Positions 7,820-19,762 are shown, numbered from the stretch's first letter. The stretch is DNA of 64,000 bases from Phytopseudomonas daroniae (GCF_004327285.1 NZ_QJUI01000013.1:1-64000); one strand, 5' to 3'. The notes: generated by a model not told the origin, from the sequence alone. Program-made: numbers and translations.

Positions 7820-9400
7820 TCAGACCGCCAGCGCCAGGATGCTCGCCTGATAGGCAGCGGCGAAGCTGTCGAAGTCGCCGTCTTCATGAACCTCGAGCTC
7901 TGCCTGTTCCTGCAGCGAACGCTGTGCGGCCTGCTCGAATTCGCTCTGTTGCTCGGCGCTCAACGGTTGCCCACGGAAGTGCTCGGCGTGGCGCTTGCTC
8001 TGCCGCAAGGAGAAGGCCGCGAAGCTTTCGCCTTTTTGCAGCTCTGCCAGCACCTGGGCCGACGGCGTCAGGCTGGCGTCATCGATCTTCGCGCGTTGCG
8101 CCTGCAGGGCGTGGGCATGTGCGTCGCTGCCCTGGCTGCTGTCGAGCAGCCTGGTGATGGCCTCGATGCCATCGAGCAGCTCATGAGCCCAGCTCTGCAG
8201 TACCACCGGCCCGCCCTGGCGGTGCAGATGCAGACCGGGGCGACGACCTTCCTTGACCACCTTGAGGAAGTTGTCGGAGCAACTGCCACACTCGCCATTG
8301 CTCAGTTGCGGGCTGTCCTGCAATGCGCAGAACAGCAGGAAGGCGTCGAGGAAGCGCGACTCGGTGAGGTCGATACCCAGCGGCAGGAACGGGTTGATGT
8401 CCAGGCAGCGGGCTTCCACGTATTGCACGCCTCGGGCCATCAGCGCCTGGATCGGACGCTCGCCGCTGTAGGTCACGCGTTTCGGACGGATGTTGGAGTA
8501 GTACTCGTTTTCGATCTGCAGGATGTTGGTGTTGAGCTGCAGCCACTCACCGTCCTTCTTGGTGCCGATGTCGACATAGGGCGGGTAGGGCGTGCCGACC
8601 GCTTGGCGCAGGCTGTCGGTGTAGCTGGCCAGGTCGTTGTAGCAGGGCGTCAGCCCGGCCTGGGCCTCGCTCTGGTAACCCAGGTCGCTCATGCGCAGGC
8701 TGGTGGCGTACGGCAGGTACAGGGTGTCGGCATCCAGCTCCTGCAACTGGTGCGGGCGGCCGCGCATGAAGTTCTTGTCCAGCGCGGGTGATGCGCCGAA
8801 CAGGTACATCAGCAGCCAGCTGTAACGACGGAAGTTGCGGATCAGTGCGATGTAGCGTGACGACTGATAGTCGCGGGCACTGCGCTGATCGCCTTCGGCC
8901 TGTTGCAGCACCGCCCACAACTGCTCCGGCAGGGAGAAGTTGTAATGGATGCCGGCGATGCACTGCATGGTCTTGCCGTAGCGCAGGGCCAGGCCCTGGC
9001 GGTAGACGTACTTGAGCTGACCGATGTGTGAGTGACCATAGCGTGCGATCGGAATGTTCTCTTCGTCCGGCAGCGGGCCGGGCATCGATGGGCTCCACAG
9101 GTACTCGCCGTCGAGCTTGCTGTAGACGAAGCGATGGATGCGATCGAGCTCGGCCAGGGTGTCGCTCGGATCGACGGCGGTCGAGGTGATGAACTCGAGC
9201 AGCGACTCGGAGTAGTCCGTGGTGATCTGCGCATTGGTGAGTGCCGAGCCCAGGGCGGCCGGATGTCCGCTCAGCGCCAGCTCGCCTTCGCTATCGACGC
9301 GCAGGCACTCGCGCTCGATGCCGTGCAGGCACTGGGACAGCAGGGAAAGGTTGGCGTGCTCGCCGAGCAGGGCCAGACGGCGGGAGAACAGGTCGCTCAA
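7820..9400 (-). CDS. gshA: Glutamate-cysteine ligase
   Basis: A 526-residue enzyme that joins glutamate and cysteine with ATP, the first and controlling step of glutathione synthesis in the cytoplasm. Recognised by the family sequence [10 protein letters not shown] near the N-terminus, [13 protein letters not shown], the YGHSHIG and [10 protein letters not shown] stretches of the active site, and [12 protein letters not shown]; length is normal for proteobacterial GshA. The start is TTG at 9398-9400, preceded at good spacing by AAGGAA, and begins [12 protein letters not shown]; no ATG fits better. The region 9401-9634 upstream should hold its promoter; a TAGAAT hexamer on this strand near 9505 is a weak -10 candidate. 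Confidence 0.96.
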   Translation of the reverse strand: MSDLFSRRLALLGEHANLSLLSQCLHGIERECLRVDSEGELALSGHPAALGSALTNAQITTDYSESLLEFITSTAVDPSDTLAELDRIHRFVYSKLDGEYLWSPSMPGPLPDEENIPIARYGHSHIGQLKYVYRQGLALRYGKTMQCIAGIHYNFSLPEQLWAVLQQAEGDQRSARDYQSSRYIALIRNFRRYSWLLMYLFGASPALDKNFMRGRPHQLQELDADTLYLPYATSLRMSDLGYQSEAQAGLTPCYNDLASYTDSLRQAVGTPYPPYVDIGTKKDGEWLQLNTNILQIENEYYSNIRPKRVTYSGERPIQALMARGVQYVEARCLDINPFLPLGIDLTESRFLDAFLLFCALQDSPQLSNGECGSCSDNFLKVVKEGRRPGLHLHRQGGPVVLQSWAHELLDGIEAITRLLDSSQGSDAHAHALQAQRAKIDDASLTPSAQVLAELQKGESFAAFSLRQSKRHAEHFRGQPLSAEQQSEFEQAAQRSLQEQAELEVHEDGDFDSFAAAYQASILALAV

Positions 9401-9634
9401 GATTGCATTCCTTCACGCAGCGGTCGCCCCAATATGGGGGTGGACTCTGCACTCTACAAGGGGGCGAATTGCTGACGTTGGTCGTCTGGCGAAAAGAGCG
9501 CGCATTCTAGCTTTGGCGAAGGGCTGCAGTCATGCCCAGGGTCTTGCGTGATGGCGTCATACCAGACCGACTTGTCGGCCCGGCAGGCTGTTTGCAGGCG
9601 AGACCGGTGCGCTACGCCGTCAGCGGCGGCTCTC

Positions 9635-10024
9635 TCACAGGCAGGCGAAGGTGGCCTGAGCCTTGGCGACCAGCTTGTCGTGCTGATGCACTTCGGCTTC
9701 GATCACCTGGGTGCGGCGCCCGGCGTGCACCACCCAGGCGCGGCAGCTCAGGCCGCCCTCGGTGACGCCGCGGATGTAGTTGACCTTGCATTCCAGAGTA
9801 ACGCTGGTCGGCTCGCCGTCACTGAGGCTGTGGCTGGCCTGGCCCATGGCGGTGTCGATCAGCGAGAACAGCGCGCCGCCGTGCAGCTTGCCGTGCAGGT
9901 TACGCAGGCCGTCGTGCATGCTCAGCTCGATCACCGCTTCGCCGCCTTCGGCCTTGACGATCTGCAGGCCCAGCAGACGCCCGAAGGCGCTGCTCTTGCC
10001 GATTTCTTCCACGGGCTCGCTCAT
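9635..10024 (-). CDS. PaaI-type hotdog-fold thioesterase
   Basis: A 129-residue hotdog-fold protein. The helix HGKLHGGALFSLIDTAMGQA is the family's active-site signature (HGG followed by an acidic residue two turns on), as in PaaI and YbgC-like acyl-CoA thioesterases. It hydrolyses acyl- or aryl-CoA thioesters; the substrate cannot be read from sequence. It lies 3 bases past tex on the same strand, so it is probably cotranscribed, and the pair next to gshA matches the P. aeruginosa order (PA5201-PA5203). A Cys-Leu C-terminus is not informative. Confidence 0.88.
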   Translation of the reverse strand: MSEPVEEIGKSSAFGRLLGLQIVKAEGGEAVIELSMHDGLRNLHGKLHGGALFSLIDTAMGQASHSLSDGEPTSVTLECKVNYIRGVTEGGLSCRAWVVHAGRRTQVIEAEVHQHDKLVAKAQATFACL

Positions 10025-10027
10025 GGC

Positions 10028-12367
<2,340 letters not shown>

Positions 12368-12438
12368 AGAAAGAAGAATCCACCCTGGAGCTACGAAAAC
12401 CGGCCTCGCTCATGATTGGCCGGACGATAAAGCGGCGC

Positions 12439-12444
12439 ATTATA
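12439..12444 (-). promoter_or_regulatory. Candidate -10 element for tex
   Basis: TATAAT on the minus strand within GGCTATAATGCGCC, 72 bases before the tex start. No convincing -35 hexamer is seen 16-18 bases upstream, so this is a weak single-element call. The rest of the 263-base gap between tex and ompR (12368-12630) shows nothing else I can name; the ompR promoter must be in it. Confidence 0.4.
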
Positions 12445-12630
12445 GCCATGCATGAAGGCGCGCATGCCACGCCGCAAGCTGCTGTCAGACCGTGAAAGTC
12501 AGTTAAGTACGCCAAGGGCAGCGAAAAATCTGCTAACAATGGACAATACGTGGTCTATACGGCCTCTGAGCCATAATGCCGCGTTGAAGTCGGGCGCGTC
12601 GCGTCGCGGATTCTCGATCAAGGAGCCCCT

Positions 12631-13368
12631 ATGAGCAGCACTGCAGCACAACCGGTCGAAGGTGAAAAAATCCTGATTGTCGACGACGATGCCCGTCTGC
12701 GGCGTCTGCTCGAGCGTTTCTTCGACGAGCAAGGCTACCGCGTACGTGCGGTGGAGAACGTCGAACAGATGGATCGTCTGCTGTCGCGCGAACTGTTCAA
12801 TCTGGTGGTACTCGACCTGATGCTACCCGGCGAAGATGGCCTGAGCGCCTGCCGTCGCCTGCGTGCTTCGAACAACCAGGTACCGATCATCATGCTCACC
12901 GCCAAGGGTGACGAAAGCAGCCGTATCCAGGGTCTGGAGCTGGGTGCCGACGATTACCTGGCCAAGCCGTTCAACCCGCGTGAACTGTTGGCGCGGATCA
13001 AGGCCGTACTGCGCCGTCAGGCGCCGGTGGTGCCGGGTGCACCGGGCAGCGAGGACGAGAGCGTCACCTTCGGTGACTACGAACTGTCCCTGGCAACCCG
13101 CGAGCTGAAGAAGGGCGAAGAAGTACACATGCTTACCACGGGTGAGTTCGCCGTGCTCAAGGCGCTGGTGCAACATGCCCGCGAGCCACTGACCCGCGAC
13201 AAGCTGATGAACCTGGCCCGCGGCCGCGAGTGGGATGCGCTGGAGCGTTCCATCGACGTGCAGATATCCCGCCTGCGCCGGCTGATCGAGCCGGATCCGT
13301 CCAAGCCGCGTTACATCCAGACCGTCTGGGGCGTGGGCTACGTGTTCGTGCCGGACGGCAACAAGTAA
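12631..13368 (+). CDS. ompR: OmpR response regulator of osmotic/envelope signalling
   Basis: A 245-residue two-component regulator. The receiver domain (about 12-125) has the acidic pair in LIVDDD (D18-D20), the phosphoacceptor D62 in LVVLDLMLPGEDG and K112 in AKPFNP. A winged-helix DNA-binding domain follows (about 140-238: TTGEFAVLKALV, RSIDVQISRLRRLIE, TVWGVGYVFVPDG). OmpR receives phosphate from EnvZ and controls porin and envelope genes. Start ATG 12631 has AAGGAG seven bases upstream. The N-terminal eight residues before the receiver are a normal Pseudomonas extension. The kinase gene follows after a REP pair. Confidence 0.96.
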   Translation: MSSTAAQPVEGEKILIVDDDARLRRLLERFFDEQGYRVRAVENVEQMDRLLSRELFNLVVLDLMLPGEDGLSACRRLRASNNQVPIIMLTAKGDESSRIQGLELGADDYLAKPFNPRELLARIKAVLRRQAPVVPGAPGSEDESVTFGDYELSLATRELKKGEEVHMLTTGEFAVLKALVQHAREPLTRDKLMNLARGREWDALERSIDVQISRLRRLIEPDPSKPRYIQTVWGVGYVFVPDGNK

Positions 13369-13390
13369 TCACTCGTCCGGCTACAACCAT

Positions 13391-13463
13391 GTAGGCGTCA
13401 GCTTGCTGCGGTACGGCGCTCCGTCGATCCTTACGCTTTGATCGCCAGCGAGCTGGCTCCTAC
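13391..13463 (+). repeat. Inverted pair of Pseudomonas REP sequences between ompR and envZ
   Basis: Bases 13441-13463 read, on the minus strand, GTAGGAGCCAGCTCGCTGGC and on, the well-known Pseudomonas REP core with its internal palindrome (CCAGC..GCTGG). Bases 13391-13411 carry a diverged copy in the opposite direction (GTAGGCGTCAGCTTGCTGCG). Together they form a REP doublet of about 73 bases inside the two-gene operon, 17 bases before the envZ start. Confidence 0.7.
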
Positions 13464-13479
13464 GGATTTTGTGTTCTCA

Positions 13480-14793
13480 ATGAAAGCTCCGCTGTGGTTC
13501 CCGCAAAGTTTCTTCTCGCGCACCCTCTGGTTGGTGCTGATCGTCGTGCTGTTCTCCAAGGCGCTGACCCTGGTTTATCTGATGATGAACGAGGACGTGC
13601 TGGTCGACCGTCAGTACAGCCATGGTGCAGCGTTGACCTTGCGTGCCTACTGGGCGGCTGATGCGGAGGATCGGGCCAATATCGCCGCGGCCGCCGGGCT
13701 CAAGCGGGTACCGCGCACCGAGGTGCCGGCCAGCGAGGAACACTGGCCGTACAGCGAGATTTTCCAGCGGCAGATGCAGTCCGAGCTCGGCCCGGATACC
13801 GAAACCCGTGTGCGGGCCAAGAGCCCACCCGCCTTGTGGGTGCATGCGCCGACATTGGGCGATGACTGGCTGCGGGTGCCGCTCTATCCCCATCCGCTGC
13901 GCGGTCAGCGCATCTGGAGCGTGTTGGGTTGGTTCCTCGGTATCGGCTTGCTGTCCACCGCGGCCGCCTGGATTTTCGTGCGTCAGCTCAGCGAACCGCT
14001 CAAGCGACTGGTATTCGCGGCCCGGCAGTTTGGCCAGGGGCGCAGCGTGCGCTTGCCAGTCAGCGATACGCCGAGCGAGATGACCGAGGTGTATCGCGCC
14101 TTCAACCAGATGGCCGAGGATGTCGAGCAGGCGGCGCGCGAGCGTGAGCTGATGCTGGCCGGTGTTTCCCATGATCTGCGCACACCACTGACGCGGCTGC
14201 GCCTGTCGCTGGAGTTCCTCAATCATGACTCCGAGCTGACCGACGACATGGTGCGCGATATCGAGGATATGGACGCCATCCTCGATCAGTTCCTGGCCTT
14301 CATACGCGACGGGCGTGACGAGCCGGTGGAGGAATTGAATCTGCCCGAGCTGATCCGCGAAGTGGTGGCGCCCTACAACCAGAAACAGGAGCAGGTGAGT
14401 CTGTTTCTGGAGGCGGTGCCGGCGTTCCCGCTGCGCCGGGTGTCGATCAAGCGGCTGATCGTCAACCTGATCGAGAACGCCCTGCGTTACGGTGGCAGTG
14501 CCGTGGAAATCGTTCTATCGGTGGCCGATGACCACAGCGCACCCTACGTGGTGCTCAGCGTGCTGGATCGCGGTACCGGCATCGACCCGAGCGAGCTGGG
14601 TAATATCGTCAACCCGTTCATCCGCGGCGACCGTGCCCGCGGCGGCCAGGGTGCCGGGCTTGGCCTGGCCATCGTCAAGCGCATCGCCTCCTTGCATGGT
14701 GGCAGCGTCGAATTGCGCAACCGCACTGGCGGTGGGTTGGAAGCACGTATCTGTCTGCCGTTGGGGCTGCTATTGCCGCGCGACGCAGCATGA
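13480..14793 (+). CDS. envZ: EnvZ sensor histidine kinase
   Basis: A 438-residue inner-membrane kinase. Start chosen at ATG 13480 (MKAPLWFPQSFFSRTLW), which gives a proper first membrane span at about 9-33; a second span lies at about 145-168. A HAMP linker (about 169-218) leads to the dimerisation helix with phosphoaccepting H231 in SHDLRTPLTRLRLS, and an ATPase domain with NLIENALRYG, DRGTGI and GAGLGLAIV boxes. It phosphorylates and dephosphorylates OmpR in response to osmolarity. The periplasmic loop is about 110 residues. Both genes of the pair are intact; the REP doublet lies in the 111-base spacer. Confidence 0.95.
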   Translation: MKAPLWFPQSFFSRTLWLVLIVVLFSKALTLVYLMMNEDVLVDRQYSHGAALTLRAYWAADAEDRANIAAAAGLKRVPRTEVPASEEHWPYSEIFQRQMQSELGPDTETRVRAKSPPALWVHAPTLGDDWLRVPLYPHPLRGQRIWSVLGWFLGIGLLSTAAAWIFVRQLSEPLKRLVFAARQFGQGRSVRLPVSDTPSEMTEVYRAFNQMAEDVEQAARERELMLAGVSHDLRTPLTRLRLSLEFLNHDSELTDDMVRDIEDMDAILDQFLAFIRDGRDEPVEELNLPELIREVVAPYNQKQEQVSLFLEAVPAFPLRRVSIKRLIVNLIENALRYGGSAVEIVLSVADDHSAPYVVLSVLDRGTGIDPSELGNIVNPFIRGDRARGGQGAGLGLAIVKRIASLHGGSVELRNRTGGGLEARICLPLGLLLPRDAA

Positions 14794-14904
14794 CATGCAG
14801 TTGCCCAGTCCGCACGGGCTGGACTACCCATGGACATGCCCATGGGCGAGGCGGACTTGCCGATGCGGATAGATACACCGTCGCGTGTTTGTTCCTGGCG
14901 AGCG

Positions 14905-15801
14905 CTACCAGCTGAGGGTTGCACCCTGCAGCCGTGCGAGCCGGCCATAGGGCCAGGCGAAGTTGGCGTCACCGTGGCCGCTGGCTAGATCGCCGTACAA
15001 CGGGATATCGAACGGTGCCAGGTATCCGCCGATGATCTCCTCGATGCTGTGTTGTACGCCGCGCCGTGGGCAATCGGTGAAGCTGCCCAGGCATACCGCC
15101 GCCGGGCGCTGCTCGCCGAAGCTTTCGAACAGCTGCCAGAAGCTGCGTTCCAGGCGGTAGTAAGGTTCGCCGACATCTTCGAGGATCAGGATGGCGTTGT
15201 CCGGCAGTTGCATGCCGGCAATGGTGCCGCAGCCGCTGGCCAGGGCGGTGAGGTTGCCGCCAACCAGCGTGCCCTCGACGGGCGACTCGGGGCCGCTGAT
15301 ATGCCGCACCGGCAATGGCTGACTGCGATCCTGCAGCAGATCCCACAGCGAGCGTATAGAGGCCAGGCGCTCGCGCTGGCCGGTCGGCGCTGACAGTGTT
15401 TGCAGGCCCAGCGCGGTGGTGACCGGGCCGTGGATGGCCGGCAGGCCATGGCGCCCGAAGGCGTCGAGCAGCAGCGACAGGTCGGAGTAGCCGATCAGCG
15501 GGCGCGGGCTGGCGTTCTGCAGCAGCGCCCAGTCGATGCCCGGCAGCAACTGCGCGCAGCCGTAGCCGCCGCGCAGGCACCAAACCGCATTGATATCCGC
15601 TAGGGTGAAGGCCTGGTGCAGATCTTCCAGGCGCTGCGCCGGCGTGCCGGCCAGGTAGCGATGGCGAGCCCGCACGTGGCGGCCCAGATGGTAGTCGATA
15701 CCGAGCACCTCGAGCTGCGCCAGGGTCGCTTCGAATACGTCTTCGGCGATGGCCGAGGCGGGGGCGATCAGGGCCAGGCGGCCTGCGAATGGCGTACTCA
15801 T
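14905..15801 (-). CDS. ldcA: Muramoyltetrapeptide LD-carboxypeptidase (family S66)
   Basis: A 298-residue cytoplasmic serine peptidase that removes the terminal D-Ala from recycled muropeptides. The nucleophile is S106 in LIGYSDLS; the acid is in [16 protein letters not shown] and the His in [15 protein letters not shown] near the C-terminus, the Ser-Glu-His set of family S66. [17 protein letters not shown] is another family block. Its ATG overlaps the stop of rimK (TGA/ATG sharing at 15798-15801), so it is the last gene of a rimB-rimK-ldcA run. Alternative: a microcin C7 self-immunity-type S66 protein, but the conserved neighbourhood favours ldcA. Confidence 0.9.
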   Translation of the reverse strand: MSTPFAGRLALIAPASAIAEDVFEATLAQLEVLGIDYHLGRHVRARHRYLAGTPAQRLEDLHQAFTLADINAVWCLRGGYGCAQLLPGIDWALLQNASPRPLIGYSDLSLLLDAFGRHGLPAIHGPVTTALGLQTLSAPTGQRERLASIRSLWDLLQDRSQPLPVRHISGPESPVEGTLVGGNLTALASGCGTIAGMQLPDNAILILEDVGEPYYRLERSFWQLFESFGEQRPAAVCLGSFTDCPRRGVQHSIEEIIGGYLAPFDIPLYGDLASGHGDANFAWPYGRLARLQGATLSW

Positions 15802-16703
15802 CCTTTACCCTTGGTGCGAGTCAGGTTCGGGCCGCCGTTCTTTTCCAGAAACTGGATGATCATCCCGGCGACGTCCTTGCCGGTGGTCACCTCGATGCCT
15901 TCCAGACCGGGCGAGGAGTTCACTTCCATCACCAGCGGGCCATGATTGGAGCGCAGGATGTCGACGCCGGCCACCGACAGGCCCATGACCTTGGCCGCGC
16001 GGATGGCAGTCATGCGCTCTTCCGGTGTGATCTTGATCAGGCTGGCGGTGCCGCCGCGGTGCAGGTTGGAGCGGAATTCACCCGGTTTGGCCTGGCGCTT
16101 CATCGCGGCGATGACCTTGTCGCCTACCACGAAGCAGCGGATGTCTGCGCCACCGGCTTCCTTGATGTACTCCTGCACCATGATGTTCTGCTTGAGGCCC
16201 ATGAAGGCCTCGATCACCGATTCGGCGGCCTTTTCCGTTTCACAGAGCACCACGCCGATACCCTGGGTGCCTTCCAGCACCTTGATCACCAGCGGGGCGC
16301 CGTTGACCATGTCGATCAGGTCGGGAATATCGTCCGGCGAGTGGGCGAAACCGGTCACCGGCAGGCCGATACCGCGGCGCGACAGCAACTGCAGCGAACG
16401 CAGCTTGTCCCGCGAACGGGCGATGGCCACCGATTCGTTGAGCGGCACCACGCCCATCATCTCGAACTGGCGCAGCACGGCGCAGCCGTAGAAGGTCACC
16501 GAGGCGCCGATACGCGGGATCACCGCATCGAAGCCTTCCAGCGGTTTGCCGCGGTAGTGGATCTGCGGCTTGTGGCTGGCGATGTTCATGTAGGCGCGCA
16601 GGGTGTCGATCACCACCATTTCATGGCCGCGCTGCTGCCCGGCTTCGACCAGGCGGCGGGTGGAATACAGGCGCGGATTGCGCGACAGCACAGCGATTTT
16701 CAT
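15798..16703 (-). CDS. rimK: RimK, ribosomal protein S6 glutamate ligase
   Basis: A 301-residue ATP-grasp ligase that adds glutamate residues to the C-terminus of ribosomal protein S6. Start [18 protein letters not shown] at ATG 16703. ATP-grasp features are present: [18 protein letters not shown] (ATP lid), [19 protein letters not shown], and the metal/phosphate part [20 protein letters not shown]. In Pseudomonas, RimK activity is tuned by RimA and RimB and cyclic di-GMP and alters ribosome composition. The gene overlaps rimB upstream and ldcA downstream by four bases each, so all three should be translated together. Confidence 0.95.
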   Translation of the reverse strand: MKIAVLSRNPRLYSTRRLVEAGQQRGHEMVVIDTLRAYMNIASHKPQIHYRGKPLEGFDAVIPRIGASVTFYGCAVLRQFEMMGVVPLNESVAIARSRDKLRSLQLLSRRGIGLPVTGFAHSPDDIPDLIDMVNGAPLVIKVLEGTQGIGVVLCETEKAAESVIEAFMGLKQNIMVQEYIKEAGGADIRCFVVGDKVIAAMKRQAKPGEFRSNLHRGGTASLIKITPEERMTAIRAAKVMGLSVAGVDILRSNHGPLVMEVNSSPGLEGIEVTTGKDVAGMIIQFLEKNGGPNLTRTKGKG

Positions 16704-17167
16704 TGGGCAACGCTCGGGTCGGGAAGCACGGGTTTGTCTTGGACGTAAGTGAGCGCCGGATTGACCACCAGTTGGCCATCCACCAGCGCCTTGGAACCGA
16801 GCAACATGCGATAACGCATGGTCTTGCGGCTGGCCAGGGTGAACTCCACCGGCCACAGTAGATCGCCCAGCATCAGGCTGGTGCGGATCACGTAGCGGCT
16901 CTGCGCCTGGCCATTGGAACTCTTGATGCTCTTGAACGCCACCAGGCGCGCCTCGCAGCGATGGCGACGCTGCACCTGGGTGCCAATATAGGCCGTGAAT
17001 CTTACCCAGCGTTCACCGTCGCGCTCGAAGGGCTGGATATCGCTGGCATGCAGGCTCGAGGTGCTGGCGCCGGTGTCGATCTTGGCGCGCAGGCCGATGA
17101 TGCCCAGCTCCGGCAGGTTGACCCATTCGCGCAGGCCGATCACGTTGAGGTGGTCGAATGTCTTCAA
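16700..17167 (-). CDS. rimB: RimB-type retropepsin-like protease (ATP-dependent zinc protease family)
   Basis: A 155-residue protein with the retropepsin-like motif [13 protein letters not shown] (D31-T-G) near the N-terminus, and [20 protein letters not shown] and [13 protein letters not shown] near the end, the pattern of the family once named ATP-dependent zinc protease. In Pseudomonas the rimB product is described as a protease working with RimK on S6. Its stop overlaps the rimK start by ATGA. A separate rimA gene is not seen just upstream; the 50 bases between this gene and hslR are too short for it. Confidence 0.82.
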   Translation of the reverse strand: MKTFDHLNVIGLREWVNLPELGIIGLRAKIDTGASTSSLHASDIQPFERDGERWVRFTAYIGTQVQRRHRCEARLVAFKSIKSSNGQAQSRYVIRTSLMLGDLLWPVEFTLASRKTMRYRMLLGSKALVDGQLVVNPALTYVQDKPVLPDPSVAQ

Positions 17168-17301
17168 GGTGAGGCTTCCGTAACAGACCCGCAGAGCCTA
17201 TAAAGGTCGGCATTGTAGTGATGGCATGTGACAAGCGCATCCTGGCGAAGATGCGTTTTACCATGTCATGCAAGCGTAGCGAATTCATTGTGGAGAGATG
17301 T

Positions 17302-17709
17302 TTGAGCGACAAAGACGACAACAAGGTGCGCCTGGATAAATGGCTGTGGGCCGCGCGCTTCTTCAAGACGCGAGCGCTGGCCAAGGCTGCGATCGAGGGC
17401 GGCAAGGTGCATTGCCGTGGCGAGCGCTGCAAGCCGGGCAAGGAACCGAAGGTAGGCGATGAGTATGTGATTCGTACCGGTTTCGACGAGCGTACCGTGA
17501 TCGTGCAGGCGCTGTCGGTGGTGCGTCGCGGCGCGTCAGAGGCCCAGGCGCTGTATGCCGAGACCGGGGAGAGCATCGTGCGCCGCGAGCGGGCCGCCGA
17601 GCAGCGCAAGGCTGGCGCCCTGGGTGTACAGACCGACGGGCGACCCAGCAAGAAGCAGCGCCGGCAGTTGTTCTACCTGCGCGGCGGCTCCGGCGATTGG
17701 GTGGAGTGA
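17302..17709 (+). CDS. hslR: HslR, heat-shock ribosome-associated S4-domain protein (Hsp15)
   Basis: A 135-residue basic protein. NKVRLDKWLWAARFFKTRAL is the S4 RNA-binding motif of Hsp15, and FDERTVIVQALSVVRRGASE and KKQRRQLFYLRGG match its C-terminal half. Hsp15 binds 50S subunits that carry a stalled nascent chain and helps recycle them. Start is TTG 17302, preceded by GGAGAG at proper spacing; this gives the family length (E. coli about 133), whereas the upstream in-frame starts add a non-conserved tail. Its last 37 bases overlap the converging PAP2 gene. Confidence 0.92.
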   Translation: MSDKDDNKVRLDKWLWAARFFKTRALAKAAIEGGKVHCRGERCKPGKEPKVGDEYVIRTGFDERTVIVQALSVVRRGASEAQALYAETGESIVRRERAAEQRKAGALGVQTDGRPSKKQRRQLFYLRGGSGDWVE

Positions 17710-18497
17710 TTCCCGCCGATCACGCTGAATGACCTCAGCAATGGCACCTTTGCCAGGCAGCGTGTCAGCGGGGAGGTCAATCGCTCGATGACCGCGCTGG
17801 CACGGAAAGCCAGCGGTGTGTAGCAGCTCCAGGCGATGCCCAGCACGCTGAGCAGCACGCCGCCGACCAGAGCATCCGCACCCCAGTGTGCGCCGGCCAC
17901 CAGGCGTGGCAGCATGCCGATCACCGCGACCGTCCAGACCAGCGCCCGGCGCCAGCCGCTGACGAAGAAACTGCAGAACATCGCCCAGATCATCAGCACC
18001 GAAGCGTGGTCGCCAGGGAAGCTGCGGCTGGCACTGTCTTTCAGATCCCAGCGTTCTTCCCAGGCCGGGAACAGCTCGGTGAGCCGGGCGCTGCCTTCCA
18101 CCAGCAGCGAGGGGCTGGCGTGTTGCCAACCCATGTACTCGACCAGGTCGGCGAACAGCACGCGCATCAGCAGCATCACGATCAGTGCTACCAGAAAGGC
18201 GTAGAGCCCGGTGCGCACCTGGGCCGCCGGGAACACCAGGCCGGCGCGCAGCATGATTGCCAGCATCACCAGGCCCACGCCGGCGTCCACCGGGCGCATG
18301 CTGCCGATGGCCCAGATATGCGCCCACAGGCCGCCGGCATGCACCGGGTCGTTGAGCAGGTGGAACAGCCATAGATCGAACTGATTCCAGTAGATGCGGG
18401 TCACCGGCCATAGCCAACTGGCGAACAGCAGGGCGATGAGCAGGTGGCTTATGATCAGGGCGCGGGGGCGCCATTGGGCATTGAGAGCGAGATGCAT
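17673..18497 (-). CDS. PAP2-superfamily membrane phosphatase
   Basis: About 274 residues from ATG 18497 (MHLALNAQWRPRALIISH), with five or six membrane spans. The phosphatase motifs are SFPGDHASV (His acid) and GMLPRLVAGAHWGADALVGG (Arg...His-x3-Asp) of the PAP2 fold; the first motif Lys-x6-Arg-Pro is only loosely matched (KDSASR). The family dephosphorylates lipid carriers or transfers phosphate to lipid A (LpxT/PgpB/UppP-like); the substrate is not decidable here. No clear Shine-Dalgarno site precedes 18497, and an upstream start at 18614 would add 39 basic residues. Its end overlaps hslR by 37 bases, tail to tail. Confidence 0.78.
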   Translation of the reverse strand: MHLALNAQWRPRALIISHLLIALLFASWLWPVTRIYWNQFDLWLFHLLNDPVHAGGLWAHIWAIGSMRPVDAGVGLVMLAIMLRAGLVFPAAQVRTGLYAFLVALIVMLLMRVLFADLVEYMGWQHASPSLLVEGSARLTELFPAWEERWDLKDSASRSFPGDHASVLMIWAMFCSFFVSGWRRALVWTVAVIGMLPRLVAGAHWGADALVGGVLLSVLGIAWSCYTPLAFRASAVIERLTSPLTRCLAKVPLLRSFSVIGGNHSTQSPEPPRR

Positions 18498-18715
18498 GGC
18501 AGGGAGCTTTCGAAGAAAACCACCGATTCTAGGCAGCCTGCGCGCCGCCTTGGTGCCTTTCAGGCTCTTGTTCAGGCAGTGTTCAGGAGGCTGCGGCTTG
18601 GCCGTTCTTCGCATTCAGCTTGGTCAGCGTCGCGTTTGCGCCTAAAATTGCCGGCCCCCAGGCCAACCGGCGCTAATCCTTGGCCTGTCTCGCATCTTTC
18701 TGCAGGCGATCCGTT

Positions 18716-19603
18716 ATGTCCGACTTCACCCAACGCTTTCTTTTCGACGACACCGATGTGCGCGGTGAACTGGTCGGGCTGTCTGGCAGCTACAGGCAGG
18801 TGCTGGCCAAGCACGATTACCCGCGTCCGGTGGCGCAATTGCTCGGGGAGTTGCTGGCCGCCGCGTCGTTGCTGGTCGGTACGCTGAAGTTCGATGGTTT
18901 GCTGGTGCTGCAGGTGCGTTCCGAGGGTTCGGTGCCGCTGCTGATGGTGGAATGCTCCAGTGACGGCGAAGTGCGTGGCATCGCCCGCTACGAAGCCGAG
19001 CGCATCACCGAGGGTGACGGCCTGCTGCAACTGATGCCCGAAGGCGTGATGGCCATGACCGTGGATCCTAAACAGGGCCAGCGTTATCAGGGGATCGTCT
19101 CCCTGGACGGCGATACTCTGGCCGACTGCCTGACCAACTATTTCGCCACCTCCGAGCAATTGGCCACGCGCTTCTGGCTATGTGCCGACGGCCTGCGTGC
19201 CCGCGGGTTCCTGCTGCAGCAGCTGCCAGCCGATCGTCTGACCGATGACGAAGAGCGCGCTGCCAGCTGGGAGCACCTGGTGACCCTGGCCGATACCCTG
19301 CAGAGCGAGGAATTACTGGGCCTGGACAACGAAACCCTGCTGCATCGCCTGTACCACCAGGAGACGGTTCGTCTGTTCGATCCGCGCCTCATCCAGTTCC
19401 GTTGTAGCTGCTCTCGTGAACGCTCGGCCAAAGCGCTGGTCAGTTTAGGGCAGGCCGATGCCGAGCTACTGCTCGGCGAGCATCACGGCCACGTGGAAAT
19501 AGACTGCCAATTCTGCAACGAACGCTATGGGTTCGATGCCGCCGACATCGCCCAGTTGTTCGCCGGTGGAGGCAGTCAGCAGCCCTCTGACACCCGTCAC
19601 TGA
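18716..19603 (+). CDS. hslO: Hsp33 redox-regulated chaperone
   Basis: A 295-residue cytoplasmic holdase starting [20 protein letters not shown]. The switch zinc site is complete: CxC at 230/232 (RCSCSRERS) and CxxC at 264/267 (CQFCNERY). Oxidation releases zinc and turns on the chaperone during oxidative heat stress. Start ATG 18716 replaces an in-frame start 36 bases upstream that is not conserved. It neighbours hslR across the PAP2 gene, as in the P. aeruginosa PA5193-PA5195 order. Confidence 0.95.
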   Translation: MSDFTQRFLFDDTDVRGELVGLSGSYRQVLAKHDYPRPVAQLLGELLAAASLLVGTLKFDGLLVLQVRSEGSVPLLMVECSSDGEVRGIARYEAERITEGDGLLQLMPEGVMAMTVDPKQGQRYQGIVSLDGDTLADCLTNYFATSEQLATRFWLCADGLRARGFLLQQLPADRLTDDEERAASWEHLVTLADTLQSEELLGLDNETLLHRLYHQETVRLFDPRLIQFRCSCSRERSAKALVSLGQADAELLLGEHHGHVEIDCQFCNERYGFDAADIAQLFAGGGSQQPSDTRH

Positions 19604-19668
19604 GGGGCGCCAGCAACGCGCAGGGTGTTCTGATTGGATTGGGGGGCTGCACCCGCAGTCCGCTTTTC

Positions 19669-19677
19669 TGGCATAAT
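19669..19677 (+). promoter_or_regulatory. Candidate extended -10 promoter element for pckA
   Basis: TGGCATAAT, an extended -10 form, lies 86 bases before the pckA start in the 159-base hslO-pckA gap. No strong -35 is seen. Between it and the gene is a perfect short hairpin, TCGGCC..GGCCGA at 19737-19752, 11 bases before the start codon. Confidence 0.4.
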
Positions 19678-19762
19678 CCGCGCACTTTTTTAGCTGTAGT
19701 CCTGCTCAGTGCATGACTACAAACGTTTGGAAGACTCGGCCGTTCGGCCGACGGGGACTCAC

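Noticed and set aside
7577..8791. A 404-codon plus-strand frame across gshA and its 3' flank
   Set aside because: Shadow of gshA; starts in noncoding sequence with no ribosome site and no recognisable domain.
16704..16856. 51-residue N-terminal extension of rimK
   Set aside because: It overlaps rimB coding sequence in another frame; RimK proteins begin at [10 protein letters not shown].
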